A stretch of DNA of 64,000 nt from Luteimonas sp. (GTDB lineage: Bacteria > Pseudomonadota > Gammaproteobacteria > Xanthomonadales > Xanthomonadaceae), in assembly GCA_024707405.1 (NCBI GenBank), contig JANPZU010000003.1:1-64000 (forward strand). Reading direction: 5' to 3'. Shown piece by piece: positions 1 to 7,916 of this stretch. Positions within the stretch are counted from its first letter, which is position 1, and each line of letters begins with the position of its first letter. The position numbers were made by a program, and so were the translations under genes. The notes beneath the pieces are model-generated. The model was not told the origin of the DNA, made no database searches, and saw nothing but the letters and a program-made list of their open reading frames with translations.

Positions 1-150
1 GGCGGGCCAGATATGTTCAAAAGCCGAGTTGACTGACAAACGCGTTCCCACGCGTGATGCCTGTGAATCGGCCAAGCGATTGCTTCAAGATTCGGGCACC
101 AGAGATGAACGGATCCACCGACTCTCCGGTATCCTATGCAGGTTCCATGT

Positions 151-228
151 GGTGGCTGTAGCTCAGTTGGTTAGAGTCCTGGATTGTGATTCCAGATGTC
201 GGGGGTTCGAGTCCCCTCAGCCACCCCA
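151..228 (+). tRNA. tRNA-His (GTG anticodon)
   Basis: A complete cloverleaf can be folded: 8-bp acceptor including the extra G-1:C73 pair that is diagnostic of histidine tRNAs, D arm GCTCAGTTGG, anticodon stem-loop with GTG, T arm GGGGGTTCGAGTCCCC, and an encoded CCA. First of two tRNAs on the same strand, 86 bp before tRNA-Lys. Confidence 0.97.
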
Positions 229-269
229 CCCTTCCAATGCTCTGGTGCAGCGGGCCTGTTCCGCCGCGA

Positions 270-298
270 TTGCCAGGCGATGCGCATCTGGCTACAAT
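270..298 (+). promoter_or_regulatory. sigma70-type promoter of tRNA-Lys
   Basis: TTGCCA (270-275) and TACAAT (293-298) are separated by exactly 17 bp. Transcription would begin near 305, about 10 bp before the tRNA-Lys 5' end. This suggests tRNA-Lys has its own promoter even though tRNA-His lies just upstream. Confidence 0.65.
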
Positions 299-314
299 GC
301 GCGTCCGATTTTTC

Positions 315-390
315 GGGCCGTTAGCTCAGTTGGTAGAGCAGTTGACTCTTAATCAATAGGTCCAAGGTTCGAATCCTTGACGGCCCACCA
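315..390 (+). tRNA. tRNA-Lys (CTT anticodon)
   Basis: Canonical cloverleaf beginning GGGCCGTTAGCTCAG, with anticodon loop CTCTTAA (CTT, reading AAG), T arm AAGGTTCGAATCCTT and encoded CCA at 388-390. The 3' 16 nt and the following terminator are repeated perfectly 176 bp downstream. Confidence 0.97.
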
Positions 391-434
391 GTTCCACGAA
401 AAACCCGGCCTTGCGCCGGGTTTTTCGTTCCTGC
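375..434 (+). repeat. 60-bp direct repeat, copy 1 (tRNA-Lys 3' end + terminator)
   Basis: These 60 bases are identical to 551-610. The unit starts inside the tRNA T arm (CCTTGACGGCCCACCA), includes the CCA end and the whole terminator, and stops 7 bp after it. Copy-to-copy distance is 176 bp. Confidence 0.97.
397..427 (+). terminator. rho-independent terminator of tRNA-Lys
   Basis: A 13-bp stem (397-409 with 415-427) carries a GC-rich core and a run of five T in the 3' arm, 6 bp after the tRNA. An identical copy lies at 573-603. Confidence 0.85.
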
Positions 435-550
435 ATTTCACACAAGGATTCGAACCTGCGGTTCGCCCGCTGTGCGGGCCCGGCCACGCGCAGCACGCGT
501 GGCGCTCGTGCGGACGCGAACCTTTCGGTTCACATACCGTCCGCCCTCGC
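435..550. repeat. hairpin-rich insert between the two tRNA-Lys 3' ends
   Basis: This 116-bp stretch is built of consecutive palindromes: 451-465 (CGAACC/GGTTCG), 465-479 (GCCCGC/GCGGGC), 483-503 (8-bp stem, loop CAGCA) and 518-531 (GAACC/GGTTC). It opens with 443-457, an exact inverted copy of the tRNA-Lys T-arm segment 365-379. No convincing coding frame is present. Confidence 0.8.
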
Positions 551-610
551 CCTTGACGGCCCACCAGTTCCACGAAAAACCCGGCCTTGCGCCGGGTTTT
601 TCGTTCCTGC
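551..610 (+). repeat. 60-bp direct repeat, copy 2 (displaced tRNA-Lys 3' end)
   Basis: Perfect copy of 375-434. It carries only the last 16 nt of the tRNA (ending CCA) and the terminator, so it is not a functional tRNA. From 611 to the tRNA-Leu at 762 the DNA is unique and holds only a possible TAATAT -10 box at 735-740. Confidence 0.95.
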
Positions 611-761
611 GCATCGACCTGATGTTCACAAGTCGCCCGCTTGCGGCCTGCCCGCACATCGAGTCGCCCGGGTCGCCGGAAGCTTTCTCTTCCGGATCGC
701 CTCGTCGGTGGAGTCCCGGCCTGCCCGTCGCGGTTAATATGTCGCGCGCCCCAAGGGCGAT

Positions 762-846
762 GCGAAAGTGGCGGAATGGTAGACGCACTGGATTTAGGTT
801 CCAGCGGGTAACCCCCGTGAGGGTTCGAGTCCCTCCTTTCGCACCA
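762..846 (+). tRNA. tRNA-Leu (TAG anticodon)
   Basis: Class II tRNA of 85 nt: acceptor GCGAAAG/CTTTCGC, anticodon loop TTTAGGT (TAG, reading CUA), a long variable arm (GCGGGTAACCCCCGT), T arm and encoded CCA. It ends 17 bp before the stop of the convergent gene on the minus strand. Confidence 0.97.
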
Positions 847-863
847 CGCCGTTGCCCGGACAC

Positions 864-1559
864 CTATCTCGCCGTAAAACCGGCTGGAGCCGCGCCATGG
901 TGTTCGGAACGGGCATGAATCGTTGCCGTCGCACCCACCGGGATGCCTGCCGCGATTCGCGGAGCCCCTCCGGACAAGGCTGGCTCCGACGTCGGCGCAA
1001 CACCCAAAGCAGGATCTCCGCCACCGATATATGCGCCAACACCGTCGACCCACACCTGCCTGATCCAGACCTTGCCGGTCGCCGCATCGCCAGCGATCCC
1101 GTAACGAACCACCGGCCATCCTTCGGCATGAACCAGCACCGAATTCTTGAAGCCCTCGCCGTTGGTCAATGCGAACAATGTATCCGCGCCATCGTTGACC
1201 ACCCCGCAGCTCTGGTTGCCGTATAGCTGGCCGATGTTCGCCCACTCGCCGGGGTCACGGGGCGTGCCCGCGACATTCCAGACGCCGATGCTCCCGATGG
1301 GCTGTCCGTCCTCATCGTCGAACAGGAGACTGACCTCGACGTAGAACTTCCCGGCCAACGGTGCGGTATAGGCAATCGCCAGGTTTTCCGCCTGCGTGGC
1401 ACTGGCCATTGTTCCGGAGAAGGTCGCGCGCCAGCCGCCGGCCCACTCAATGCGTTCTTCCGGAACGAATGCGGATACCCCCAGAGCAGACAGGAGCAGC
1501 GCAACGACGATCATCACTGCAAGCATGCGTGCGCGCACGGCGCAGGAGATCAAAGTCAT
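864..1559 (-). CDS. secreted SPRY-like domain protein
   Basis: 231 residues. The N-terminus has a hydrophobic export segment (about residues 12-30, MLAVMIVVALLLSALGVSA), so the product is probably secreted or periplasmic. The rest resembles a B30.2/SPRY fold: beta-rich segments FYVEVSLLFDD, GQLYGNQSCGVVNDG and the signature stretch GKVWIRQVWVDGV followed by GGGDPALG. SPRY domains are protein-interaction modules, and the partner here is unknown. The start is supported by GGGAG seven bases upstream of ATG 1559. The gene stands alone between tRNA-Leu (convergent) and the divergent Bax-inhibitor gene. The family assignment rests on motif resemblance only. Confidence 0.7.
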   Translation of the reverse strand: MTLISCAVRARMLAVMIVVALLLSALGVSAFVPEERIEWAGGWRATFSGTMASATQAENLAIAYTAPLAGKFYVEVSLLFDDEDGQPIGSIGVWNVAGTPRDPGEWANIGQLYGNQSCGVVNDGADTLFALTNGEGFKNSVLVHAEGWPVVRYGIAGDAATGKVWIRQVWVDGVGAYIGGGDPALGVAPTSEPALSGGAPRIAAGIPVGATATIHARSEHHGAAPAGFTAR

Positions 1560-1764
1560 GGCCAAGCTCCCATCCAGGTGCATCCGGCAGTTCAAGACAT
1601 GGCCCCATGCTAGTCCGCAAGATGCACACAGGCAAAGCGTCCCCCTCGGCACCTCTGGGCCATCGCGATGCCTGTTCGCCTGCACCTCGCACGCGGTACA
1701 CCCGCCAATGATCATGCGTTGTATCCTTGGCCCGATCCTTCCACCGCGACCATCCGGAGCTTCC

Positions 1765-2526
1765 ATGCGCAGCGGCAATCCTGCACTGAAAGAATCGACC
1801 TTCCTCGACCTCGGCAGCGGCACCGTCGTTTCCCGCGCCGAAGGCGCGATGACGCTCAACGGCACCGTCAACAAGACCGGTTTCCTGCTGCTGTTGACCG
1901 TGCTCACGGCCGCGTTCGCCTGGTCGCAGGCCTTCGGTGCCGACGGCAACCTCGCGCCCGGCTTCAGCATGTATGTCTGGGGCGGCGCCATCGGCGGTTT
2001 CGTCATCGCCTTGGTGACGGTCTTCAAGAAGGAATGGGCGCCGGTCACCGCACCGCTGTACGCGCTGGTCGAGGGTTTCTTCCTCGGTGCGATCTCGGCG
2101 CTGTACAACCACCTCTACGAAGGCATCGTGATGCAGGCGGTGCTGCTGACCTTCGGCACGCTGTTCGCGCTGCTGTTTGCCTACCGCAGCGGCCTGATCA
2201 AGGCCACCGAGAACTTCAAGCTGGGCGTGGTCGCGGCGACCGGCGGCATCGCGCTGGTCTACCTGGCGACGATCGTGCTGGGCTTCTTCGGCGTCAGCAT
2301 CCCGCTGATCCACGAATCCGGTCTCATCGGCATCGGCTTCAGCCTGTTCGTGGTGGTGATCGCGGCGCTGAACCTTGTGCTGGACTTCGACTTCATCGAA
2401 ACCGGCGTCGAACAGGGCGCGCCGAAGTACATGGAGTGGTACGGCGCATTCGGCCTGATGGTCACGCTGGTGTGGCTGTACATCGAGTTCCTGCGCCTGC
2501 TGGCGAAACTGCAGTCGCGCGACTGA
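1765..2526 (+). CDS. Bax inhibitor-1/YccA family membrane protein
   Basis: 253 residues with seven hydrophobic segments from about residue 33, including the family core FLGAISALYNHLYEGIVMQAVLLTF and the acidic C-terminal region LDFDFIETGVEQGAPKYMEWYGAF, whose conserved aspartates are linked to the cation/pH-dependent leak of the TMBIM family. In bacteria YccA is a substrate and modulator of the FtsH protease. Length matches the longer YccA-like branch. GGAG lies 5 nt before the ATG. The gene is monocistronic, closed by a strong terminator at 2547-2576. Confidence 0.9.
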   Translation: MRSGNPALKESTFLDLGSGTVVSRAEGAMTLNGTVNKTGFLLLLTVLTAAFAWSQAFGADGNLAPGFSMYVWGGAIGGFVIALVTVFKKEWAPVTAPLYALVEGFFLGAISALYNHLYEGIVMQAVLLTFGTLFALLFAYRSGLIKATENFKLGVVAATGGIALVYLATIVLGFFGVSIPLIHESGLIGIGFSLFVVVIAALNLVLDFDFIETGVEQGAPKYMEWYGAFGLMVTLVWLYIEFLRLLAKLQSRD

Positions 2527-2546
2527 CGGCTCGCACCGAGTGACGA

Positions 2547-2576
2547 GAAGAAGGGCGCCTGAAGGCGCCCTTCTTC
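2547..2576. terminator. bidirectional terminator between convergent genes
   Basis: A 13-bp perfect stem (2547-2559 with 2564-2576) with a four-base loop, rich in A on the left arm and T on the right. It serves the Bax-inhibitor gene on the plus strand and overlaps the stop codon of the convergent antiporter gene. Confidence 0.8.
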
Positions 2577-3915
2577 ATGCCTGCGCTTCGCCGGCACTCA
2601 CCTGCGTTTCCACGACCCGCGAGGGCCAGGCCATGAACCCGATCGCCACCAGCGCCAGCAGCCAGCAGTACCAGACCTTCCCGGCCAGCATGAATGGCGA
2701 CACCGATGCCAGCGACGCCGCCAGCAACAACTGCGCGCCATACGGCAACAACCCCTGCGGCACGCAGGCGAAGATGTCCAGCACGCTCGCCGCACGATGC
2801 GGGCTGATGCCGTGTCTCTCGGCAATGTCCTTTGCCACGCCGCCGCTCACCAGGATCGCCACCGTGTTGTTGGCGGTGAATACGTCCGCGGTCGTCGACA
2901 GTGCCGCAATGCTGAACTCGCCGGAACGCCGGCCCGTGTGTCCGCGCGCGAAACGGGCGATCAACTGCGCCAACCAGGCCAGGCCACCGCTGGCCTTCAT
3001 CAGCGCGCCGAGTCCGCCGATCAGCAACGACAACAGCAGGATCTCGACCATGCCCTCGAAGCCGATCCAGATGTCGCCGACGTACTGCACGGCGTCGTAA
3101 CCATCGCCGAAGACGAATCCGAACGCGCCGGCCAGCACCAGTCCGATCCCGAGCACCAGCAGCACGTCCAGCCCCGCCAGCGCGAGCACCAGCACCACGA
3201 GGTAAGGCAATGCCAGCCACGCCGACGCATGCGCCTCGGCCTCGACCGGCGCGGAATCGCCGGCGAAGCCGAGCAGCACCATCGTCGCCAGCGCCGCAGG
3301 CAACGCGATTTTGAAATTCTCGCGGAACTTGTCGCGCATCCGGGCGCCCTGCGTCCGCGTGGCCGCGATGGTGGTGTCGGAAATCATCGACAGGTTGTCA
3401 CCGAACATCGCGCCACCGATGACGGCGCCGACGACCAGCGCGCGATCCAGGCCCGAGGCATCGGCCACCCCTACCGCGATCGGCACGACCGCCGCGATGG
3501 TGCCCATCGACGTGCCGATGGCGAGCGAGACCAGGCAAGCGATCAGGAACAGACCCGGCAACAACAACGACGGATGCAGCGCGCCGATGCCGAGCGACAC
3601 CACGGCGTCCACCGCGCCGACCGCCTTCGACACGTAAGCGAACGCACCCGCCAGCAGGAAGATCAGGCACATCAGCACGATGTTCGGATCGCCCATCCCC
3701 TGCAGCAGGGTCTCACCAGGCTTCAGCCCCTGGCGCCACGCAATCCAGGCGGCCAGCGCGACGGCCGGCAGGATCGCCACCGGTGCGCGCAACTGGTAGA
3801 AGCCCATCTCGTCGCCGAGGGAGGTGAAATAGAGTCCTGCACCGAAGAACAGCGCGAGGAACAGCAGCAGCGGCGTGAGCGCCACCGCGCTCGGACGTGG
3901 GGACATCCGGGGCAT
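2575..3915 (-). CDS. NhaC-family Na+/H+ antiporter
   Basis: About 446 residues of polytopic membrane protein with some 11 hydrophobic helices. The run GTSMGTIAAVVPIAVGVADASGL and the segment AMFGDNLSMISDTTIAATRTQG are characteristic of the Na_H_antiporter (NhaC) family, the aspartates of GDNLSMISDTT lying in the transport core. Role: proton-driven export of sodium, or a related organic exchange, across the inner membrane. The stop lies inside the shared terminator. The start is uncertain: ATG at 3915 and ATG at 3906 are both possible and neither has a clear ribosome site. The mature helices begin at ALTPLLLFLALFFGAG either way. Confidence 0.85.
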   Translation of the reverse strand: MPRMSPRPSAVALTPLLLFLALFFGAGLYFTSLGDEMGFYQLRAPVAILPAVALAAWIAWRQGLKPGETLLQGMGDPNIVLMCLIFLLAGAFAYVSKAVGAVDAVVSLGIGALHPSLLLPGLFLIACLVSLAIGTSMGTIAAVVPIAVGVADASGLDRALVVGAVIGGAMFGDNLSMISDTTIAATRTQGARMRDKFRENFKIALPAALATMVLLGFAGDSAPVEAEAHASAWLALPYLVVLVLALAGLDVLLVLGIGLVLAGAFGFVFGDGYDAVQYVGDIWIGFEGMVEILLLSLLIGGLGALMKASGGLAWLAQLIARFARGHTGRRSGEFSIAALSTTADVFTANNTVAILVSGGVAKDIAERHGISPHRAASVLDIFACVPQGLLPYGAQLLLAASLASVSPFMLAGKVWYCWLLALVAIGFMAWPSRVVETQVSAGEAQA

Positions 3916-3990
3916 CCGGTTCGTGGGGAGCCGCGATTGTCCGCGGCCCTCCGGCACGCGTCACCGGCACCAACGGAATGCCGCGGATGC

Positions 3991-4016
3991 AAAAACGGGA
4001 CGCTGTGCGTCCCGTT
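3991..4016 (-). terminator. terminator of the isocitrate dehydrogenase gene
   Basis: A 10-bp stem (3994-4003 with 4007-4016) with loop TGT. Read on the minus strand it is followed by a run of five T (3991-3995). It lies 25 bp after the dehydrogenase stop codon. Confidence 0.8.
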
Positions 4017-4040
4017 CCCTGCTGCAACCCTGCCTGCCGA

Positions 4041-5048
4041 TCAGACGCGGCTGGCAATCGCCTTGGCGAACGACATCGTGTTGCCGCTGCCGCCGAGGTC
4101 GCCGGTCAGCGAATCCTTTGCTTCCAGCGTGGCGACGATGGCCTTGCGCAAGCGGGTGGCGTCGTCCGGCTTGCCGATGTGGTCGAGCATCTGCGCCGCC
4201 GCCAGCAGCAGCGCGCAGGGATTGGCCTTGCCCTGCCCGGCAATGTCCGGCGCGGTGCCGTGCACGGCCTCGAAGATCGCCGCGTCCTTGCCGATGTTCG
4301 CGCCGGGCGCGAGGCCGAGGCCGCCGACCAGGCCAGCGCACAAGTCGGAAATGATGTCGCCGAACAGGTTGGTGGTCACGATGATGTCGAACTGCTCGGG
4401 ACTCATCACCAGCTGCATGCAGGTGTTGTCCACGATCATCTCGTTGGCCTCGATGTCGGGATACTGCGCCGCCACCTCGCGTGCCACCTTCAGGAACAGG
4501 CCCGAGGTGCTCTTGAGGATGTTGGCCTTGTGCACGATGGTGACCTTCTTGCGGCCGGTGGAGCGGGCCAACTCGAAGGCGTAGCGCACGATGCGCTCGG
4601 AGCCGGTGCGGGTGATGCGGGTGATCGACACTGCCGTCTCGCCATCGGCCGACACTTCCTGACCTTCGCTGATGTACGAGCCCTCGGTGTTCTCGCGGAT
4701 CGTGATCAGGTCGACGCCGCTCGCGAAGCGCGACTTGGTGTTCGGGAACGAGATCGCCGGACGCACGTTGGCGTAGAGGTCGAACTGGCGCCGCAACTCC
4801 ACGTTGATCGAACTGAAACCGCCGCCGACCGGCGTGGTCAGCGGACTCTTGAGTGCAACGCGCGTACGACGGATCGATTCCATCGTCTGCGCCGGCAGCA
4901 GCTCACCATGCTTCTCCAGCGCCACCAGCCCTGCATCGGCTTCCTCGTAATGCAGGTCGAGGTTCATCGCGCCAAGGACATGCAGCGTGGCGTCCATGAT
5001 CTCCGGGCCGATGCCATCGCCGCGGATGACCGTAATCGTCTGGGTCAT
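4041..5048 (-). CDS. NAD-type isocitrate dehydrogenase
   Basis: 335 residues of the isocitrate/isopropylmalate dehydrogenase family, beginning MTQTITVIRGDGIGPEI. Seen: substrate-loop arginines in LRRQFDLYANVRP, the phospho-loop equivalent ITIRENTEGSYISEG, and the metal/nucleotide region VTTNLFGDIISDLCAGLVGGLGLAPGANIG. The sequence SSINVELRRQFDLYANVRP fits mitochondrial-like (IDH3-type) isocitrate dehydrogenases rather than LeuB or homoisocitrate enzymes. Xanthomonads typically encode this short NAD-type form. Reaction: isocitrate to 2-oxoglutarate plus CO2 in the TCA cycle. Cofactor choice is inferred from family, not read directly. Monocistronic with its own terminator. Confidence 0.88.
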   Translation of the reverse strand: MTQTITVIRGDGIGPEIMDATLHVLGAMNLDLHYEEADAGLVALEKHGELLPAQTMESIRRTRVALKSPLTTPVGGGFSSINVELRRQFDLYANVRPAISFPNTKSRFASGVDLITIRENTEGSYISEGQEVSADGETAVSITRITRTGSERIVRYAFELARSTGRKKVTIVHKANILKSTSGLFLKVAREVAAQYPDIEANEMIVDNTCMQLVMSPEQFDIIVTTNLFGDIISDLCAGLVGGLGLAPGANIGKDAAIFEAVHGTAPDIAGQGKANPCALLLAAAQMLDHIGKPDDATRLRKAIVATLEAKDSLTGDLGGSGNTMSFAKAIASRV

Positions 5049-5291
5049 GTTGTGGGGATTCCGTGCACAAGGACGCCGCCCAGGCGAGCGGCGTCGGTTC
5101 GAAAGGGATGCACGTATTATGCCGCGCCGCGCCCCGACTTCACAGGCCAACGGGCATCGCGGCAAGCCCGCATGCGGGGCGAATGTTCACGAAACCCGTG
5201 GTTTCCAGCCTCGCGTGGCACGCAACGGGAACATTTCCGCCATCCCGTCTACGACGAAAGTGCAATCGTTGCCTGCAAGCGAACCCGCAGG

Positions 5292-5687
5292 TCAATCGTG
5301 CGCGTGGATCTGCGGCGACTGTTCGCCGCCCTGCTCCAGCCGGTCGAGGAAATCCACCGCGCGCCGAAGGTGCGGGATCACGATGCTGCCACCGACGACC
5401 AGCCCGACCGAGAACGCCTCGAACATCTCGTCGCGGTTCACGCCGGCTTCGCGGCACTGCGCGACGTGGTAGCTGATGCAGTCGTCGCAACGCAGCACCA
5501 GCGACGCCACCAGCCCCAGCAGTTCCTTGGTCTTCACGTCCAGCGCGCCGGCCTGGTAGGTCTGCGTGTCGAGCGCGAAGAACCGGCGGACGACCTGGTT
5601 CGGCTCGGCCAGGATGCGTTCGTTCATGCGCTTGCGGAATTCGGTGAATTCGCGGACGCGGTCGGCCTCGGCCTCGGATCCGCTCAT
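5292..5687 (-). CDS. AhpD-like (carboxymuconolactone decarboxylase family) protein
   Basis: 131 residues. The central LVLRCDDCISYHVAQCREAG carries the CxxC plus His arrangement of AhpD-type peroxidase or disulfide-exchange proteins, with the usual flanking helices (VKTKELLGLVASLVLRC and EMFEAFSVGLVVGGS). True decarboxylases lack the CxxC, so a redox role is more likely. Its ATG overlaps the stop of the upstream glutaredoxin gene (ATGA), so the two are translationally coupled. This supports a shared thiol/peroxide function, inferred from context. Confidence 0.85.
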   Translation of the reverse strand: MSGSEAEADRVREFTEFRKRMNERILAEPNQVVRRFFALDTQTYQAGALDVKTKELLGLVASLVLRCDDCISYHVAQCREAGVNRDEMFEAFSVGLVVGGSIVIPHLRRAVDFLDRLEQGGEQSPQIHAHD

Positions 5688-5974
5688 CGGGCGCCACCCG
5701 CTTCGAGCAGGGAGTCGAAGCGTCCCGCGCGGTGCAGCGCCATCATGTCGTCGTATCCACCCACGTGCACGTCGCCGACGAAGATCTGCGGCACGCTGGT
5801 GCGCCTGGCCAGTGCGACCATCCGCTCGCGCGCGGCGGCATCGATGTCGATGCGCACTTCCGTCCATGCCAGTCCCTTGCTCTTGAGGAACTGCTTGGCG
5901 GCCATGCAATAGCCGCACACGGCGCTGGTGTAGAGGGTGATGGGAGGCGATGCCTGCCCGGCTGGAACGTCCAC
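5684..5974 (-). CDS. glutaredoxin (CGYC active site)
   Basis: 96 residues starting at GTG 5974, with GGAG five bases upstream. Thioredoxin-fold small glutaredoxin: active site SAVCGYCMAAKQ (CxxC with Gly-Tyr in place of the usual Pro-Tyr), cis-proline TSVPQIF, and the glutathione-binding GGYDDMMAL. It would reduce protein or glutathione mixed disulfides in the cytoplasm, and the dithiol motif makes a GrxC-type role likely. The stop overlaps the start of the downstream AhpD-like gene. The GTG start lies inside the divergent interval facing the M48 protease gene. Confidence 0.9.
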   Translation of the reverse strand: MDVPAGQASPPITLYTSAVCGYCMAAKQFLKSKGLAWTEVRIDIDAAARERMVALARRTSVPQIFVGDVHVGGYDDMMALHRAGRFDSLLEAGGAR

Positions 5975-6157
5975 GCTGGCTCCGGAACCTTGCGATTGTC
6001 GAGGTGTCAGAGTGTGGTCACGAATGCGCGCCTTTTCCAGTCCATCGGCGGAACGCAGCGGCCGATTAACACGGGATTCACGTCTCGATCTCCGGATGGA
6101 TCCATCCTGCCCCATCATTCCTGCCCCACCATCGCGACCACACACCAACGACACCCG

Positions 6158-7843
6158 ATGCGCTCCATGCCCACATTCCGCCTGGTCGTGACCACCGCCC
6201 TGCTGGCCATGCTCGGCGGCATGGGCGCGTCCGCGCAGGAAAGCCGCCTGCCGGACATCGGCTCCAGTGCCGGCACCGTGCTCGGCCCGGCGCAGCAGGA
6301 GGAATACGGCCGCATGCTGCTGGCGCAACTGCGCCATTACGGCTACGTGCTGGAGGATCCGCTGATCGAGGGATGGCTGCAGTCCTCGGGCGATCGTTTG
6401 GGCGCGGTCAGCGACCAGCCGCGGCAGAAGTTCACCTTCTTCATGATGAAGGATCGCAGCATCAACGCGTTCGCCACGCTGGGCGGCTACATCGGCATGA
6501 ACGCGGGCCTGGTGCTGACCGCCGGCAGCGAGGACGAAGTGGCCGCGGTGTTGTCTCACGAAATCGCACACGTCACCCAGCAACACGTGCTGCGCAGCGT
6601 CGAACGCGCGCAACGGGACCAGATACCGATCCTGCTCGGCATGCTCGGCGCAATTGCCGTCGCGCAATCGGCCGGCGGCAACTCCTCGGGCGACGCGTCG
6701 ATGGCGGCGCTGGCCGTGGCCCAGGGCCTGGCGATCCAGCGGCAGATCGATTACACCCGCTCCAACGAGTCCGAGGCCGACCGGCTCGGCATCCGCACGC
6801 TCGAGCGCAGCGGTTACGAACCGATGGCGATGGCCACCATGTTCGAACGCATGCAGGCCGCCTCGCGCACCAACCAGGGCGGCGAGCGCGAGCGGACGCC
6901 CGATTACCTGCAGACCCACCCGGTCACCACCACCCGCATCGGCGAGGCTCGCCAGCGTGCCGAGCAGATGGCGGGCAACGCGACCGTCTCCACGTCCGTG
7001 ACCTGGGGCCAGGCACCGGTGGCGCCTGCTCCGGCAGCGGACGGCGTCACCAATCCCGGCGATCCGGCATCGACCGGTACCATCACCGACCTGCTGGCCG
7101 GCAACCCGCTGCTCCCGGGTTCGCTGGTGCTGGCGGGCGGCAGCTTTTCCGGCATCGACCCGGTGCAGTTCGGCTGGGTCAAGGAGCGCCTGCGCGTGCT
7201 GAGCGCCAACACGCCCGCCGAGGCGATCCGCGAATACGAACAGTTCCAGCGCGCCGGTCGCCTGGACGACGCTCAACGCTACGGCCTCGCGCTTGCGCGC
7301 ATGCTCGATGGCCGCGCGATCGAAAGCGCGGTCACCCAGTTCGCCGCCTTGCTCGAACAACATCCCGGCGACCTGTGGCTGTCGTTGGCGCTGGCCGAAT
7401 CGGAAGCCCGCATCGGGCGACATGAACGCGCCGACGCCCATTTCGAAGCCCTGCTCGATCGCATGCCCCGCAATGCCGCAGTCGCACTGACGTATGCGAC
7501 CAGCCTGGCCGAGCGCAATACGGCGCAATCGGGACAACGCGCCCAGGCCGTGCTGCGGCCATTGCTGCAGAGTTCCGGCGCCGATCCGTACTTCCAGCGC
7601 ACCTTTGCCCGTGCCAGCGAGATCGCCGGCGACCCGGTGCGGGCCGGCGAGGCCTGGGCCGAGGCCGCCTACCTCAGCGGGCGCGAGGAACAGGCGCTGG
7701 TGCAGCTCAACACCCTGCGCAAGCGCGACGACCTGGACTACTACGCCCGCGCCCGGATCGACGCCCGGATCGCCGCCATCACCCCGGTGGTGCTGGAACT
7801 GCGACGGCAGGGCATCCGCGACCAGGATCTGCACCGCCGTTGA
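6158..7843 (+). CDS. periplasmic M48 metalloprotease with C-terminal TPRs (BepA-like)
   Basis: 561 residues. A signal peptide (about residues 1-25, ending GASA-QE) precedes an M48 peptidase domain with zinc motif HEIAH (H134-H138) and the third-ligand region NESEADRLG near residue 205. This is followed by an alpha-helical TPR-rich C-terminal half (roughly 330-550). This arrangement matches BepA/YfgC, which degrades or assists folding of stalled LptD and BAM substrates at the outer membrane. No obvious ribosome site precedes ATG 6158, and ATG 6167 is an alternative. Monocistronic. It is followed by PHO boxes that belong to phoB. Confidence 0.88.
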   Translation: MRSMPTFRLVVTTALLAMLGGMGASAQESRLPDIGSSAGTVLGPAQQEEYGRMLLAQLRHYGYVLEDPLIEGWLQSSGDRLGAVSDQPRQKFTFFMMKDRSINAFATLGGYIGMNAGLVLTAGSEDEVAAVLSHEIAHVTQQHVLRSVERAQRDQIPILLGMLGAIAVAQSAGGNSSGDASMAALAVAQGLAIQRQIDYTRSNESEADRLGIRTLERSGYEPMAMATMFERMQAASRTNQGGERERTPDYLQTHPVTTTRIGEARQRAEQMAGNATVSTSVTWGQAPVAPAPAADGVTNPGDPASTGTITDLLAGNPLLPGSLVLAGGSFSGIDPVQFGWVKERLRVLSANTPAEAIREYEQFQRAGRLDDAQRYGLALARMLDGRAIESAVTQFAALLEQHPGDLWLSLALAESEARIGRHERADAHFEALLDRMPRNAAVALTYATSLAERNTAQSGQRAQAVLRPLLQSSGADPYFQRTFARASEIAGDPVRAGEAWAEAAYLSGREEQALVQLNTLRKRDDLDYYARARIDARIAAITPVVLELRRQGIRDQDLHRR

Positions 7844-7854
7844 CCGGCCCGCGG

Positions 7855-7882
7855 CGTCATCTTTCCGTCATAAAACTGTCGT
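7855..7882 (+). promoter_or_regulatory. PHO box array upstream of phoB
   Basis: Three half-sites recur every 11 bp: CGTCAT at 7855, CGTCAT at 7866 and TGTCGT at 7877. The second and third form CCGTCATAAAACTGTCGT (7865-7882), 16 of 18 matches to the PhoB consensus CTGTCATAwAwCTGTCAy. A possible -10 hexamer TCTAAT (7882-7887) starts about 10 bp after the first 18-bp box (7854-7871). This is the geometry of PhoB-activated promoters and implies autoregulation. Confidence 0.8.
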
Positions 7883-7916
7883 CTAATGCCCGCACCCCCC
7901 AGATGCCGGCAGATCC

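Noticed and set aside
375-610. Att sites of a present integrative element
   Set aside because: No integrase or cargo lies between the repeats. At most this is a scar or a mini-element, so no mobile element was annotated.
472-918. Plus-strand frame of 148 codons through the duplicated terminator and tRNA-Leu
   Set aside because: Encodes the terminator and tRNA in translation. A common spurious call in xanthomonad genomes.
349-1245. Long minus-strand open frame across the tRNA-Lys, repeats and tRNA-Leu
   Set aside because: It runs through three structured RNA or repeat regions and has no family resemblance or ribosome site. High GC leaves many antisense frames open.
5684-7834. 716-codon minus-strand frame opposite the M48 protease
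   Set aside because: Only its last 96 codons are a real gene (glutaredoxin). The rest is the antisense of the protease with low-complexity composition.
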